Source: Planctomycetota bacterium (GTDB lineage: Bacteria > Planctomycetota > Planctomycetia > Planctomycetales > Planctomycetaceae). From it: DNA of 51,812 nucleotides. Shown piece after piece: positions 33,668-41,664 of the stretch. Made by a program: the position numbers and the translations under genes. Numbering within the stretch: position 1 is the stretch's first letter; each line of letters opens with the position of its first letter. Below the pieces are notes generated by a model that was not told the DNA's origin, searched no databases, and saw only the letters and a list, made by a program, of their open reading frames with translations. Location of the stretch: the NCBI GenBank assembly GCA_003669125.1, contig QWQF01000209.1, positions 1 through 51,812 on the forward strand, written 5' to 3'.

Positions 33668-34429
33668 TCAAAACGCACCGATCAACCGCAATGCGGCGAC
33701 CGACGACAGCAGCAACACCAGACTGTCGAACTGTCGCTGCGGGATGCGATGAATCAGCCAGCGACCGGCCAACAGTCCGAGCACGATCATCGGAGTGAGC
33801 ACCACGTTGAGCATCAGTGTGTCGCTGCCGATGAGTCCCAACTGGGCACTGAACGGAACTTTGAACAAGTTCAACAGCAGGAAAAACCAGGCGGTCGTCC
33901 CCACGAGTTCCAGCTTCGGCATCGAGACGGCCACGAGGTACAGCGCGATGATCCCGCCGGCCGCGTTCGCGAGCATCGTGCTGAATCCGGCAATCAAGCA
34001 CAGACTCCAAGCGAACCAAGCCGCGTGAGGCACATGCTCAAACCAACCCGGCCGCCACATGCGAGCCGTCTGCATCGCCGCCAATCCTAGGATGATGCTG
34101 CCGATCACCGGCTTGTACGCGGACTCGCTCAGCGAATTCATCAGCGCCCAGCCGATCACGACTCCCAAGGCCGTCGGCAACGACATGCTCCGGACGTACT
34201 CCCACCGAGCATGTTGCCGAAACGCCACCACGGCACAGACGTCGCCGAAGATCAGCATCGGCAACACATATCCCGTCGATTTTTTCGCTCCGAACAAGAA
34301 TGCGAAGACCACGACGTGAAACAGGCCGACCCCCGCGAACCCGCTCTTCGCCACCCCCAAGCCAAATGCGGACAGCAACGCCAGCATCCATTGGGACGAA
34401 GTCAGTTCGGGCAAACCAAACTCAGGCAT
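33668..34429 (-). CDS. TauE/SafE family membrane transporter
   Basis: The 253-residue protein is mostly hydrophobic, with about seven to eight helices (LALLSAFGLGVAKSGFAGVG, VVVFAFLFGAKKSTGYVLPM, FSTMLANAAGGIIALYLVAV, WFFLLLNLFKVPF). The N-terminal G-x-KSGF-G-G and the FSTMLANAAGG repeat are typical of the sulfite/organosulfonate exporter family. Its start overlaps the end of the amidohydrolase gene by eight bases, so they are translationally linked. Together with the amidohydrolase and the isochorismatase fusion it may export an organic acid product, but the substrate is not known. Confidence 0.88.
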   Translation of the reverse strand: MPEFGLPELTSSQWMLALLSAFGLGVAKSGFAGVGLFHVVVFAFLFGAKKSTGYVLPMLIFGDVCAVVAFRQHARWEYVRSMSLPTALGVVIGWALMNSLSESAYKPVIGSIILGLAAMQTARMWRPGWFEHVPHAAWFAWSLCLIAGFSTMLANAAGGIIALYLVAVSMPKLELVGTTAWFFLLLNLFKVPFSAQLGLIGSDTLMLNVVLTPMIVLGLLAGRWLIHRIPQRQFDSLVLLLSSVAALRLIGAF

Positions 34430-35372
34430 AGAAAAAGACCTTCTCGGCCGTCTTCGCCAACAACCACTCGCGGTCTTGCTTCGAGAGGAAATCCATCCGG
34501 TCGCGAACGAGGCTGATCGACGCCTTGTAGTTGTTGGCTCCCTGAATCTGATACGGCGAGTCGCTGGCCCACATCAGCCGTTGCGAGCCGAAGCAGTCGA
34601 GCAGCCGTTTGATCATCGGAATCAATTCATCATGCGGCGGCTTCTTCTGACCGAACGCGTAGTAAGCCGAAATCTTGACGCTCGTGTGCTTGTGCCGAGC
34701 CAGCCGACAGAGAGCCTTGATGTCGCTGTCTCGAAACTCGCCATCCACACCGATCCGAGCGAAGTGGTCGATGACAACCGGCGTTTCAGGATGCTGCTCG
34801 CACATCGCGTCGGTTGCGGCCAAGTCCGAGGCGTTGATCAACAAGCACATCGCCTGCCGAGTTTCCGCTCCGGTCTTCCACATCTCGATCATGCCGGGCG
34901 ATTCGAGCCATTTGGCCTGATCCTCTTTCTTGCGGACGAACGGCGTGATGCGGAAACCGGTGACTCCTTGAGGCAGCAACTTCTTCATCGTCTCGCCCGC
35001 GTGAGGCAGGTGGTCATCGACCATCCCTTGCACGCGAAACAGCTTCGGATGCCGCCGCACTGCGTCGATCAAGTACGAGTTGTCGAACAGGTGATACACC
35101 GAGTGCTGAATCAGCACGACACGGCCGACACCTTCCGGCCGAGCAATCGCCATCAGTTCGTCATCGGTGAAGCTGGTCGGATTGAGATTCTTCTTCGTCT
35201 GCCCCGGAGCGAGCGGAAACTTGTCGATCTCCCCCGGCCAGATGTGCGAATGGGGGTCAATCCACGGCAGGTCTTTGTCGGCGGCAAGAATGTCCTGAGT
35301 CATGATCGCTCCCAGAGCGGCGGTTCCCACGGCGAGAACCTCGCGGCGAGTCAATTGTTGCTGATCGTGCAT
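34422..35372 (-). CDS. Amidohydrolase family 2 (metal-dependent TIM barrel), Tat-like leader
   Basis: The 316-residue protein has a twin-arginine-like leader (LTRREVLAVGTAALGAIM). The amidohydrolase-2 opening WIDPHSHIWPGE follows, with the His-x-His metal site. Further conserved parts are VGRVVLIQHS, GFRITPF, VVIDHFARIG, VKISAYY and MWASDSPYQ (terminal catalytic Asp). Members hydrolyse lactones or decarboxylate aromatic acids. Tat-directed export is common in planctomycetes. I chose the ATG at 35372 because AGGA precedes it; in-frame ATG 35387 would add five residues. It lies 28 bases after the isochorismatase fusion and overlaps the TauE gene. Confidence 0.88.
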   Translation of the reverse strand: MHDQQQLTRREVLAVGTAALGAIMTQDILAADKDLPWIDPHSHIWPGEIDKFPLAPGQTKKNLNPTSFTDDELMAIARPEGVGRVVLIQHSVYHLFDNSYLIDAVRRHPKLFRVQGMVDDHLPHAGETMKKLLPQGVTGFRITPFVRKKEDQAKWLESPGMIEMWKTGAETRQAMCLLINASDLAATDAMCEQHPETPVVIDHFARIGVDGEFRDSDIKALCRLARHKHTSVKISAYYAFGQKKPPHDELIPMIKRLLDCFGSQRLMWASDSPYQIQGANNYKASISLVRDRMDFLSKQDREWLLAKTAEKVFFYA

Positions 35373-35400
35373 GGTGAATCCTGTCATTCGTTGGACTCTT

Positions 35401-36828
35401 TCATTGTCGCGGCTCGAAAAGCATATCGGTCGAGCCACCAAACTTCGCGGGAAGCGGGATGTTGGACGATGACTTCTCATCGCCGACGACACGGCATTGC
35501 CAGCGTCCCTTGAGCTCCAGTTGGTTCTTCCCGCTGATCACGATGGGTGCCTGCTGCAAACCAATCGCTTGCTCAGCACCTCCGCCATTCAGCACCAGGA
35601 TGTTTGTGTCGTCGAGGTAGATCGCTTTCTCAGGAATGCGCAAGACCGTTCGACCGGCTGGACCGCCCGGCTCGGCGATCAACGCTTCGCCGTTGAACCA
35701 ACCTCGGACCGCACCATCGCGCGACGTCAATGAGAGCCGCACTCCGGACGAATCCACCCACGACTTTGGCAATCGAATCGTGCAGCGATACCAGACCGGC
35801 CCTCCGAACGAGCCAAAGCCGGCGTTTGTCTCGGCCCAGGCACTTGGAATCGAGATCGGGGACCAATCTCCACACGGCTGCCGCATGGTCAAGAGGGCCG
35901 AGTGACTCACCGCCTCCGTCACCGCTCGCTTGTCGAACTTCGACCGGAACGGCTCGCCGCCGAGAATCTGATCGCTGGTGATCGTCGGGCAGACGAAGCG
36001 TTCGACATGCCGGATGACAAGATCGTTGCCCGTGAAATGATCGACCAGTGGCCAACGCTTCGGGTTGTACATGCAGTCGGTCATGTCACGAATCAGAGCG
36101 ACGTTCTTGCCGTTGCGAACCATCTGCCGCAGCCCGAACGGCCGGCCGAGCACGCACATGTTGAGATGCACGCCCACCAGAATCACGTTTTTGATCCCGC
36201 GCGATTCGAGCACGTTCCAGACTTCGTCGCCTCGGTCAGAGATGAAGTCGCGGTCGGCGTCGATCTCGATCAGCTTCGACTGTGACTGCCACGGCATCCC
36301 CGGATTGCGGCCCATCGCCTTGAGCTTCGCGGCCCACTCGGCGTGCTCGGCCGGATCGTCGTCCTCGCCGCCGTCCGACTGGTCGATCGGATAGACCGCC
36401 TTCTCCTCGCTGGGAATGCGCGAGCACCAGTGCTCGACGTCCTTCGGCTTCACCTTCGCCGCCGGAACCGCGACCGCTCGCTTTCGAGCCGCATGATCTT
36501 CGTAAGCCGCCATGCAATCGCTCGGCGAATGAATGATCGTCGCCCCGCGTTTCCGCGCCTCTTTCAAAACGTCGTTCATTCGCGGAGCAAACTCTTCCAG
36601 CCGCCGCACGGCATTCAAGCAATGATGAGCGTCCCAAACATCGCAGACAATGACCGCGGTTTCTTTCGCAGCCCAAGTTTCATCGCGAGTCAGCCGCTTG
36701 AAACTTCCACTGCCAGCGGACGACTCTGCTTGAGAACGAAGACGGAGTTTCAAATCGTCACCAAAGACGGACGTCGTCATGAGCACAGCTCCCAATGACA
36801 AAACAGCGATCAATCCAGTCGGCCTCAC
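35401..36828 (-). CDS. Secreted isochorismatase-like hydrolase fused to a beta-sandwich domain
   Basis: The 475-residue protein has a signal peptide (about 1-23). Its cysteine-hydrolase domain has Asp in AVIVCDVWDAHHC and the nucleophile Cys in VGVHLNMCVLGRPFG. After about residue 290 comes a second region (VWYRCTIRLPKSWVDSSGVR, LSLTSRDGAVRGWFNGE, IYLDDTNILVLNGGG). It resembles the galactose-binding-like domain of sialate O-acetylesterases and GH2 enzymes. A secreted isochorismatase-type enzyme with a sugar-binding tail suggests amide or ester hydrolysis on a glycan. The start is GTG with GAGGAG upstream. It is the first gene of a three-gene run with the amidohydrolase and TauE. Confidence 0.82.
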   Translation of the reverse strand: MRPTGLIAVLSLGAVLMTTSVFGDDLKLRLRSQAESSAGSGSFKRLTRDETWAAKETAVIVCDVWDAHHCLNAVRRLEEFAPRMNDVLKEARKRGATIIHSPSDCMAAYEDHAARKRAVAVPAAKVKPKDVEHWCSRIPSEEKAVYPIDQSDGGEDDDPAEHAEWAAKLKAMGRNPGMPWQSQSKLIEIDADRDFISDRGDEVWNVLESRGIKNVILVGVHLNMCVLGRPFGLRQMVRNGKNVALIRDMTDCMYNPKRWPLVDHFTGNDLVIRHVERFVCPTITSDQILGGEPFRSKFDKRAVTEAVSHSALLTMRQPCGDWSPISIPSAWAETNAGFGSFGGPVWYRCTIRLPKSWVDSSGVRLSLTSRDGAVRGWFNGEALIAEPGGPAGRTVLRIPEKAIYLDDTNILVLNGGGAEQAIGLQQAPIVISGKNQLELKGRWQCRVVGDEKSSSNIPLPAKFGGSTDMLFEPRQ

Positions 36829-36855
36829 GATGTCGTCTCCTCATCTGGAAAAACT

Positions 36856-36945
36856 AACCCGAAGCGTCAGCGAGGGCGAAGGCTCCAATACGCTCGATCA
36901 CAAATCAAGTCGGTCAAACGTTCGCCCTCGCTGACGCTTCGGGTT
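36856..36945. repeat. Palindromic repeat, family A copy 2
   Basis: Arms 36856-36880 and 36921-36945 are perfect 25-base reverse complements around a 40-base loop. The loop length equals that of the copy at 2238-2333, while the loop sequence differs. It lies between the minus-strand DUF1501 gene and the isochorismatase gene. The equal spacing suggests a defined element rather than a chance hairpin. Confidence 0.9.
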
Positions 36946-36971
36946 GTTGCACGGATGCTGATCGTACAGCG

Positions 36972-38420
36972 TCATCCCAGCAACTCACGCACGACTTGTC
37001 CACCCGCGACGAGCGGGACCGGGCGTCCCGGCGAAGCCAACAGTTCACGATTCGCGTCAACACCGAGCAGGTGATACGCAGTGCGAAGAATATCCTTCGG
37101 ATCAATCGGCCGCTCGACTACATCGCCAGCGATCGAGTTGGTCGAACCGACGACTTGCCCGCGCGGCACGCCGGCTCCGGCGAAGAGTTGGCAGTACGCT
37201 CGCGACCAGTGGCCTCGGCCGGGAGCACCCGCCGCCGTGATGTCGAACGTCGGCGTGCGGCCGTGTTCGCTGAGGCACAGCACCAACGTGTCGTCGAGCA
37301 TTCCGCGTCGATCGAGGTCGAGCATCAGCGCCGAGAACGCACGATCGAACGCCGGCAACAGGAACTCGCGCATTCGCGAGTGATGATCGTAGTGCGTGTC
37401 CCAGCTCTCGTCGGTCTGGCCGAATTCGTCCCAGCAGACGGTGACAAATTTCACGTCCGCTTCAAGCAGCCGCCGAGCCGACAAGCACGACTGCCCGAAC
37501 AACGTCATGCCGTAATCGTCTCGCAACGACATCGACTCCCGTTCCAATCGAAGGGCATCGACCACTTGCGGTCGAGCAAGAAAGTCGAGCGCCAGTTCGC
37601 GTTGCTTCGAGTATCCCGCCGCGCTGGCCGAGCGATCGAGTTCCGTCGTTCGCTGTTCAAACTGGGCCAGCAACGAGCGGCGTCGGTCGAGCGAATCCAA
37701 CGTGATCGCAGCTCCGTCACCGGAACCAAATTCGAGTCGGCCATCGGGCGTGATCTCGCGAAACGGATCACCTTGCGGAGCCTCGCCCCGAAACTCGGTC
37801 CAGAGCGGATCGAACGCCGTCCCCAAGAAACCGCCGAAAGTCCCTGATCGTTTGTTCGGCCGAGCGTACAAACTTTGTCGCCACGGCAGCATCACGTTGA
37901 CCGGCACGCCGCGCGGTTGCGGACCGAACTCGCCGCGCGACGCACAGTAGTCGACGACCCCGCCGATGTACGGCCACTGATCGGGATTCCTCTGCCGGCC
38001 TTCGATCCGTTCCGTGTCCGGATTGCCGGTCAGCGTGTACGACGCCGAATGAATGTTCCACGGATGCGACATCGACCGCACCAGCGTGCAACGGTCCAGA
38101 ACCCGTGCCGTTCGCGGCAAGTGCTCGCAAATCGCGACGCCCGACAAACACGAGTCGATCGTCGCAAACTCACCGCGAATGCTTTCCGGAGCATTCGGCT
38201 TCGGATCAAACGTGTCGAGCTGACTCCAAGCTCCGTAGATGTAGAGCAGCAGACATCGCTTCGCGCGACCGAAATTCGGCAACGTGACAGTGCTCGGTTC
38301 GCCACAAGCCACCGTCGAAAGCTGAGACGCTCCGAGCAACCCCAATCCACCGGCGCGCAGCACGTCGCGTCGGCGAAGCTGGCCAGAATGTATTCGTGAT
38401 GAACCCAAGATTCGCATCAT
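36972..38420 (-). CDS. DUF1501 family protein (second copy)
   Basis: The 482-residue protein has a Tat-like leader (LRRRDVLRAGGLGLLGASQL). DUF1501 landmarks follow: RCLLLYIYGAWSQLDTFDPK, then PNAPESIRGEFATIDS, LVRSMSHPWNIHSAS, WDTHYDHHSRMREFLLPAFD, LCLSEHGRTPTFD and RPIDPKDILRTAYHLLGVD. It diverges from the 27730 copy and has an additional segment after GEFGPQPRG. Like that copy it has no intact DUF1549/1553 partner next to it. The ATG at 38420 is followed directly by another ATG (38417), either of which could start the gene. No good Shine-Dalgarno sequence is seen. Confidence 0.88.
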   Translation of the reverse strand: MMRILGSSRIHSGQLRRRDVLRAGGLGLLGASQLSTVACGEPSTVTLPNFGRAKRCLLLYIYGAWSQLDTFDPKPNAPESIRGEFATIDSCLSGVAICEHLPRTARVLDRCTLVRSMSHPWNIHSASYTLTGNPDTERIEGRQRNPDQWPYIGGVVDYCASRGEFGPQPRGVPVNVMLPWRQSLYARPNKRSGTFGGFLGTAFDPLWTEFRGEAPQGDPFREITPDGRLEFGSGDGAAITLDSLDRRRSLLAQFEQRTTELDRSASAAGYSKQRELALDFLARPQVVDALRLERESMSLRDDYGMTLFGQSCLSARRLLEADVKFVTVCWDEFGQTDESWDTHYDHHSRMREFLLPAFDRAFSALMLDLDRRGMLDDTLVLCLSEHGRTPTFDITAAGAPGRGHWSRAYCQLFAGAGVPRGQVVGSTNSIAGDVVERPIDPKDILRTAYHLLGVDANRELLASPGRPVPLVAGGQVVRELLG

Positions 38421-38508
38421 GACGCGGCATTCCAATCGTTCGTTACGGCGGCGCAAAGCCCAACCCACTTTGGAGTGTTGCGTCGAGCCACCACACTCCA
38501 CGGTCATT

Positions 38509-39480
38509 TCACCGCGCCGCCGACACCAATCGGCCCATCCAACGCTGCACTTGCAGAGCGTCGGCATACGTCGCGCCGACGGGTACGGCTTCGAGACAGC
38601 GAACCACTCGACAGAAGCAGCGGAGTTCCTCGGCCATCATGCCGGAAGGTCCGCCGATGTCGGCTCGGATTTCCAAGGCCATCGGCCACGTCGCTTTGTC
38701 GTCCCAAACTTCGATCGGCCGCGGGTTCGGCGAGATGCGTGCGGACCAGCCTCGTCCGAAGACTTCCATCCGATCGAAGCCGCGCGGTGGCATGCCAGTC
38801 GGCGTCAGATACGACGCCGCGAACGAGGCCAACGTCCCATCGGGCCACTGCAACTGAGCCAACGCCAGATCGACCGCTCCCGATTCTGTGCGATGAAACT
38901 GCGAACTGAACCGCTCCGGTTCGACACGATTCAGCAGCACTTGAACGGCGTACAAGTCGTGAACCATCGTGGCTTGCAGCGGGTTTTCGCCAGGAAAGTC
39001 TTTCACGATGCTGGCCGGTCGATGTCGCACGCAGTCGATGAAGCTCAGCCCGCCACGTTTTGCAACCTCTTCGCGAACCTGTTTGAACTCGCTGTTGAAG
39101 AGCACGATGTGGCCGATCATCAGGTTCGATGAATCGGTGCTGACCAACGGTGCTAAGCGTTCCGCATCGGGCAACGATTCCGAGATCGGTTTCTCCAACA
39201 ACACTTTCTTGCCGGCTTGCAGCAGCTTAGTCGCGACGCGGACATGCTCGGCGGTCGAACAGGCGACGACCCACGCCTCGGCTCCGGATTCGGCAATCGC
39301 CTGATCGAGATCAAGCCAGCCGCGCACGTCCGGCAACTCGCGCCGCAAGTTGTCGAGACTCGCTTGTCGCCGCGCGACCACGCCGACGAGTTCGGCTTCC
39401 GCCAATCCCGCGAGCGTGAGCGAATGCAGCCGGCCAAAGCGGCCGAGGCCAATGACTCCGATCTTCACGGGTTGAGGCAC
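38509..39480 (-). CDS. Gfo/Idh/MocA family oxidoreductase
   Basis: The 323-residue cytoplasmic protein has an N-terminal Rossmann domain (VKIGVIGLGRFGRLHSLTLA). It has the ACSTAEHVRVATKLL segment and the family EKP motif (KVLLEKPISES), followed by the alpha/beta domain with HDLYAVQVLLNRVEPE. These enzymes oxidise or reduce sugars or inositols with NAD(P). The dinucleotide glycines GLGRFG are intact. The start appears to be GTG (39480, or 39468 just before VKIG). A palindrome at 39493-39564 separates it from the fumarase gene on the same strand. The substrate is unknown. Confidence 0.88.
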   Translation of the reverse strand: MPQPVKIGVIGLGRFGRLHSLTLAGLAEAELVGVVARRQASLDNLRRELPDVRGWLDLDQAIAESGAEAWVVACSTAEHVRVATKLLQAGKKVLLEKPISESLPDAERLAPLVSTDSSNLMIGHIVLFNSEFKQVREEVAKRGGLSFIDCVRHRPASIVKDFPGENPLQATMVHDLYAVQVLLNRVEPERFSSQFHRTESGAVDLALAQLQWPDGTLASFAASYLTPTGMPPRGFDRMEVFGRGWSARISPNPRPIEVWDDKATWPMALEIRADIGGPSGMMAEELRCFCRVVRCLEAVPVGATYADALQVQRWMGRLVSAAR

Positions 39481-39492
39481 GATTGTACTTTC

Positions 39493-39564
39493 GTAGGATG
39501 GCCGCCACCGACCATCCGTGTTCGTGAGCTACTAACGTAGGACGGCCGAAGGCGGCCATCCTAC
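39493..39564. repeat. Inverted repeat GTAGGATGGCCGCC / GGCGGCCATCCTAC (family C)
   Basis: Arms 39493-39506 and 39551-39564 are perfect 14-base reverse complements. Internal GTAGGA-GGCCG words recur between them, giving a more complex fold. A related single arm (CCGGCCATCCTAC) lies at about 11666-11678 after the hisD stop. It lies between the fumarase stop and the MocA start. Confidence 0.75.
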
Positions 39565-39569
39565 AAACA

Positions 39570-41201
39570 TCAATGCGAGCATCCCGGCCCGACGTCGGCG
39601 AAGAAGTCGTGGCCTTTGTCATCGACCAAGATGAACGCCGGGAAGTCTTCGACTTCGATTCGCCAAATCGCTTCCATACCGAGTTCGGCGAACTCGACAA
39701 CCTCGACTTTGCGGATGTTCTCCTTGGCGAGAATCGCGGCCGGGCCGCCGATGCTGCCGAGATAGAAGCCGCCGTGCTTCTGGCAGGCAGCGGTGACGGC
39801 CGGGCCGCGATTGCCCTTCGCGATCATCACCATGCTGCCGCCGTGCGATTGAAACAGCTCGACGTACGAGTCCATGCGGCCGGCAGTCGTCGGGCCGAAT
39901 GAGCCGCTCGGCAGACCTTCCGGCTTCTTCGCGGGGCCGGCGTAGTAGACCGGATGCGCCTTGAAGTAATCGGGCAGCGGCTGACCGGCATCGAGTCGCT
40001 CTTTGAGCTTCGCGTGCGCGATGTCGCGTGCGACGACGATCGGGCCGTTCAGCAGCAACCGCGTCGTCACCGGATAGCGCGACAGCTCGGTGAGAATGTC
40101 CTGCATCGGGCGATTGAGATCGACTCGGATCGCGCCGGTGTCTTTGCGATGTCGCAGTTCTTCCGGGATGTATTTCAGCGGCTCGAATTCAAGTTGCTCG
40201 ATGAACACGCCATCCTTCGTGATCTTCCCCTTGGCCTGCCGATCCGCACTGCACGAGACGCCGATGCCGATGGGCAATGAGGCTCCGTGACGTGGGAGCC
40301 GGATCACTCGGACGTCGATCGCGAAATACTTCCCGCCGAACTGTGCCCCGATGCCGCACTTGCGAGCTTGATCCAGCATCTGTGCTTCGAGTTCGACATC
40401 GCGGAACGCTCGGCCGTGAGCGTTGCCGGTCGTCGGCAAGTTGTCGAGATATTTCGTCGAAGCCAGCTTCACCGTCTTCATCGTCGCTTCCACCGAAGTG
40501 CCGCCGATGACGAACACGAGGTGATACGGTGGGCAAGCGGCGGTGCCGAGCGTCACCATCTTGGCGGTCAGATACTCGACGAGCGACTTCGGATTGAGGA
40601 CCGCTCGTGTCTCCTGAAACAGGAACGACTTGTTGGCCGAGCCGCCCCCCTTGGCGATGAACAACAGCTTGTACTCGCCGCCGTCGCAGGCCGAGAGATC
40701 GATCTGTGCCGGCAGGTTCGTGTTCGTGTTCTTCTCGTCCCACATGTTGAGCGCGGCGTTCTGCGAGTATCGCAGGTTGTTCTCGGTGTAGGCGTTGTAG
40801 ACGCCGTGAGCGAGCGCCTCTTCATCGCCGCTGGACCAGACGGCGTGTCCCTTCTTGCCCATGACGATCGCGGTACCGGTGTCCTGACAGAACGGCAACA
40901 CACCGGCGCTCGACACGTCGGCGTTCTTGAGCATCGTCAGCGCGACCATGCGGTCGTTTTCGGATGCCTCCGGGTCATCCAAGATCGCCGCGACCTGCTT
41001 GAGATGCTTCGGCCGCAGGAAGAAGTTGATGTCGTGAAACGCCTGCGAGCAGAGCAGCGTCAGCGCCTGCGGATCAACGCACAGCACATCGCGACCGTTG
41101 AACGATTTGACAGAGACGTGTTCCGCGGTCAGCAAGCGATACTCGGTGTCGTCGGGGCCGAGTTCGAAGAGTTCTTGAAAATGAAACGGAGCGGTCGGCA
41201 T
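39570..41201 (-). CDS. fumA: Class I fumarate hydratase ([4Fe-4S], FumA/FumB type)
   Basis: The 543-residue protein is the single-chain class I fumarase, in which the alpha (N-terminal) and beta (C-terminal) domains are fused. It hydrates fumarate to malate. Cluster ligands are Cys105 (FCQDTGT), Cys223 (ACPPYH) and Cys317 (VSCSAD), almost exactly at the E. coli FumA positions 105, 224 and 318. The beta-domain motif [12 protein letters not shown] is intact. Class I enzymes are oxygen-sensitive. The ATG has AGGAC upstream. With citrate synthase elsewhere in the window this is the second TCA-cycle gene. The same fold also covers tartrate dehydratase, but length and motifs fit fumarase. Confidence 0.95.
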   Translation of the reverse strand: MPTAPFHFQELFELGPDDTEYRLLTAEHVSVKSFNGRDVLCVDPQALTLLCSQAFHDINFFLRPKHLKQVAAILDDPEASENDRMVALTMLKNADVSSAGVLPFCQDTGTAIVMGKKGHAVWSSGDEEALAHGVYNAYTENNLRYSQNAALNMWDEKNTNTNLPAQIDLSACDGGEYKLLFIAKGGGSANKSFLFQETRAVLNPKSLVEYLTAKMVTLGTAACPPYHLVFVIGGTSVEATMKTVKLASTKYLDNLPTTGNAHGRAFRDVELEAQMLDQARKCGIGAQFGGKYFAIDVRVIRLPRHGASLPIGIGVSCSADRQAKGKITKDGVFIEQLEFEPLKYIPEELRHRKDTGAIRVDLNRPMQDILTELSRYPVTTRLLLNGPIVVARDIAHAKLKERLDAGQPLPDYFKAHPVYYAGPAKKPEGLPSGSFGPTTAGRMDSYVELFQSHGGSMVMIAKGNRGPAVTAACQKHGGFYLGSIGGPAAILAKENIRKVEVVEFAELGMEAIWRIEVEDFPAFILVDDKGHDFFADVGPGCSH

Positions 41202-41371
41202 GGCTGGAAGTCCTGATGAGGCTCGTCAACGAGCATGAAGGTCCGAGAGATTCCGGGGGATCGAGGAACCGAGGAAACGACCATTGGATGATAGCGGCTG
41301 CCCGACGAGCCTCAACACGCGAGTATCACAACCTTCCGCGTTGCTAACCGTGTAGACTCCGGGCCCGAACT

Positions 41372-41655
41372 TGTTTGGAATGCCACAACGCTTCCGATCA
41401 CAAAATGGCCTTGGACCTGACGCCGTGTGAGAAGGCTCTGGCCGGTGACGATCGCGGCCAAGTGCTCAAACCCGGCGATCTCGACAGTCTGCTCGTGAAC
41501 GCGACAAACTCTCGGCTGATGATCGCAAGCTGCTGGATGACTGGTTCAAAGGCGGGACCATCTGGGCCGCTGACCCGATTGATCCGTTCCTCCACACGAG
41601 CTCTCGCCGAGCCGGCGACAACTGGTGATCACTTCAGCCACTGAGAATTGTCGAA
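41372..41655 (+). pseudogene. Decayed planctomycete cytochrome (PSCyt1 / DUF1549-DUF1553 type) fragment
   Basis: One frame encodes CLECHNASDHKMALDLTP, followed by CEKALAGDDRGQVLKPGDLD and SLLVNA. This is a CxxCH haem motif plus the usual PSCyt1 continuation. The sequence then shifts frame to KLSADDRKLLDDWFKGGTIW and ADPIDPF, a typical PSCyt1 ending. It ends DNW-stop-SLQPL, where intact relatives have a DWWSLQP motif, so a TGG appears to have become TGA. There is no start codon before the haem motif. The MPP-K-G region before the shift is missing. It is a relic of a gene that would normally be 700-1100 codons long. Confidence 0.75.
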
Positions 41656-41664
41656 CCTCCCAAC

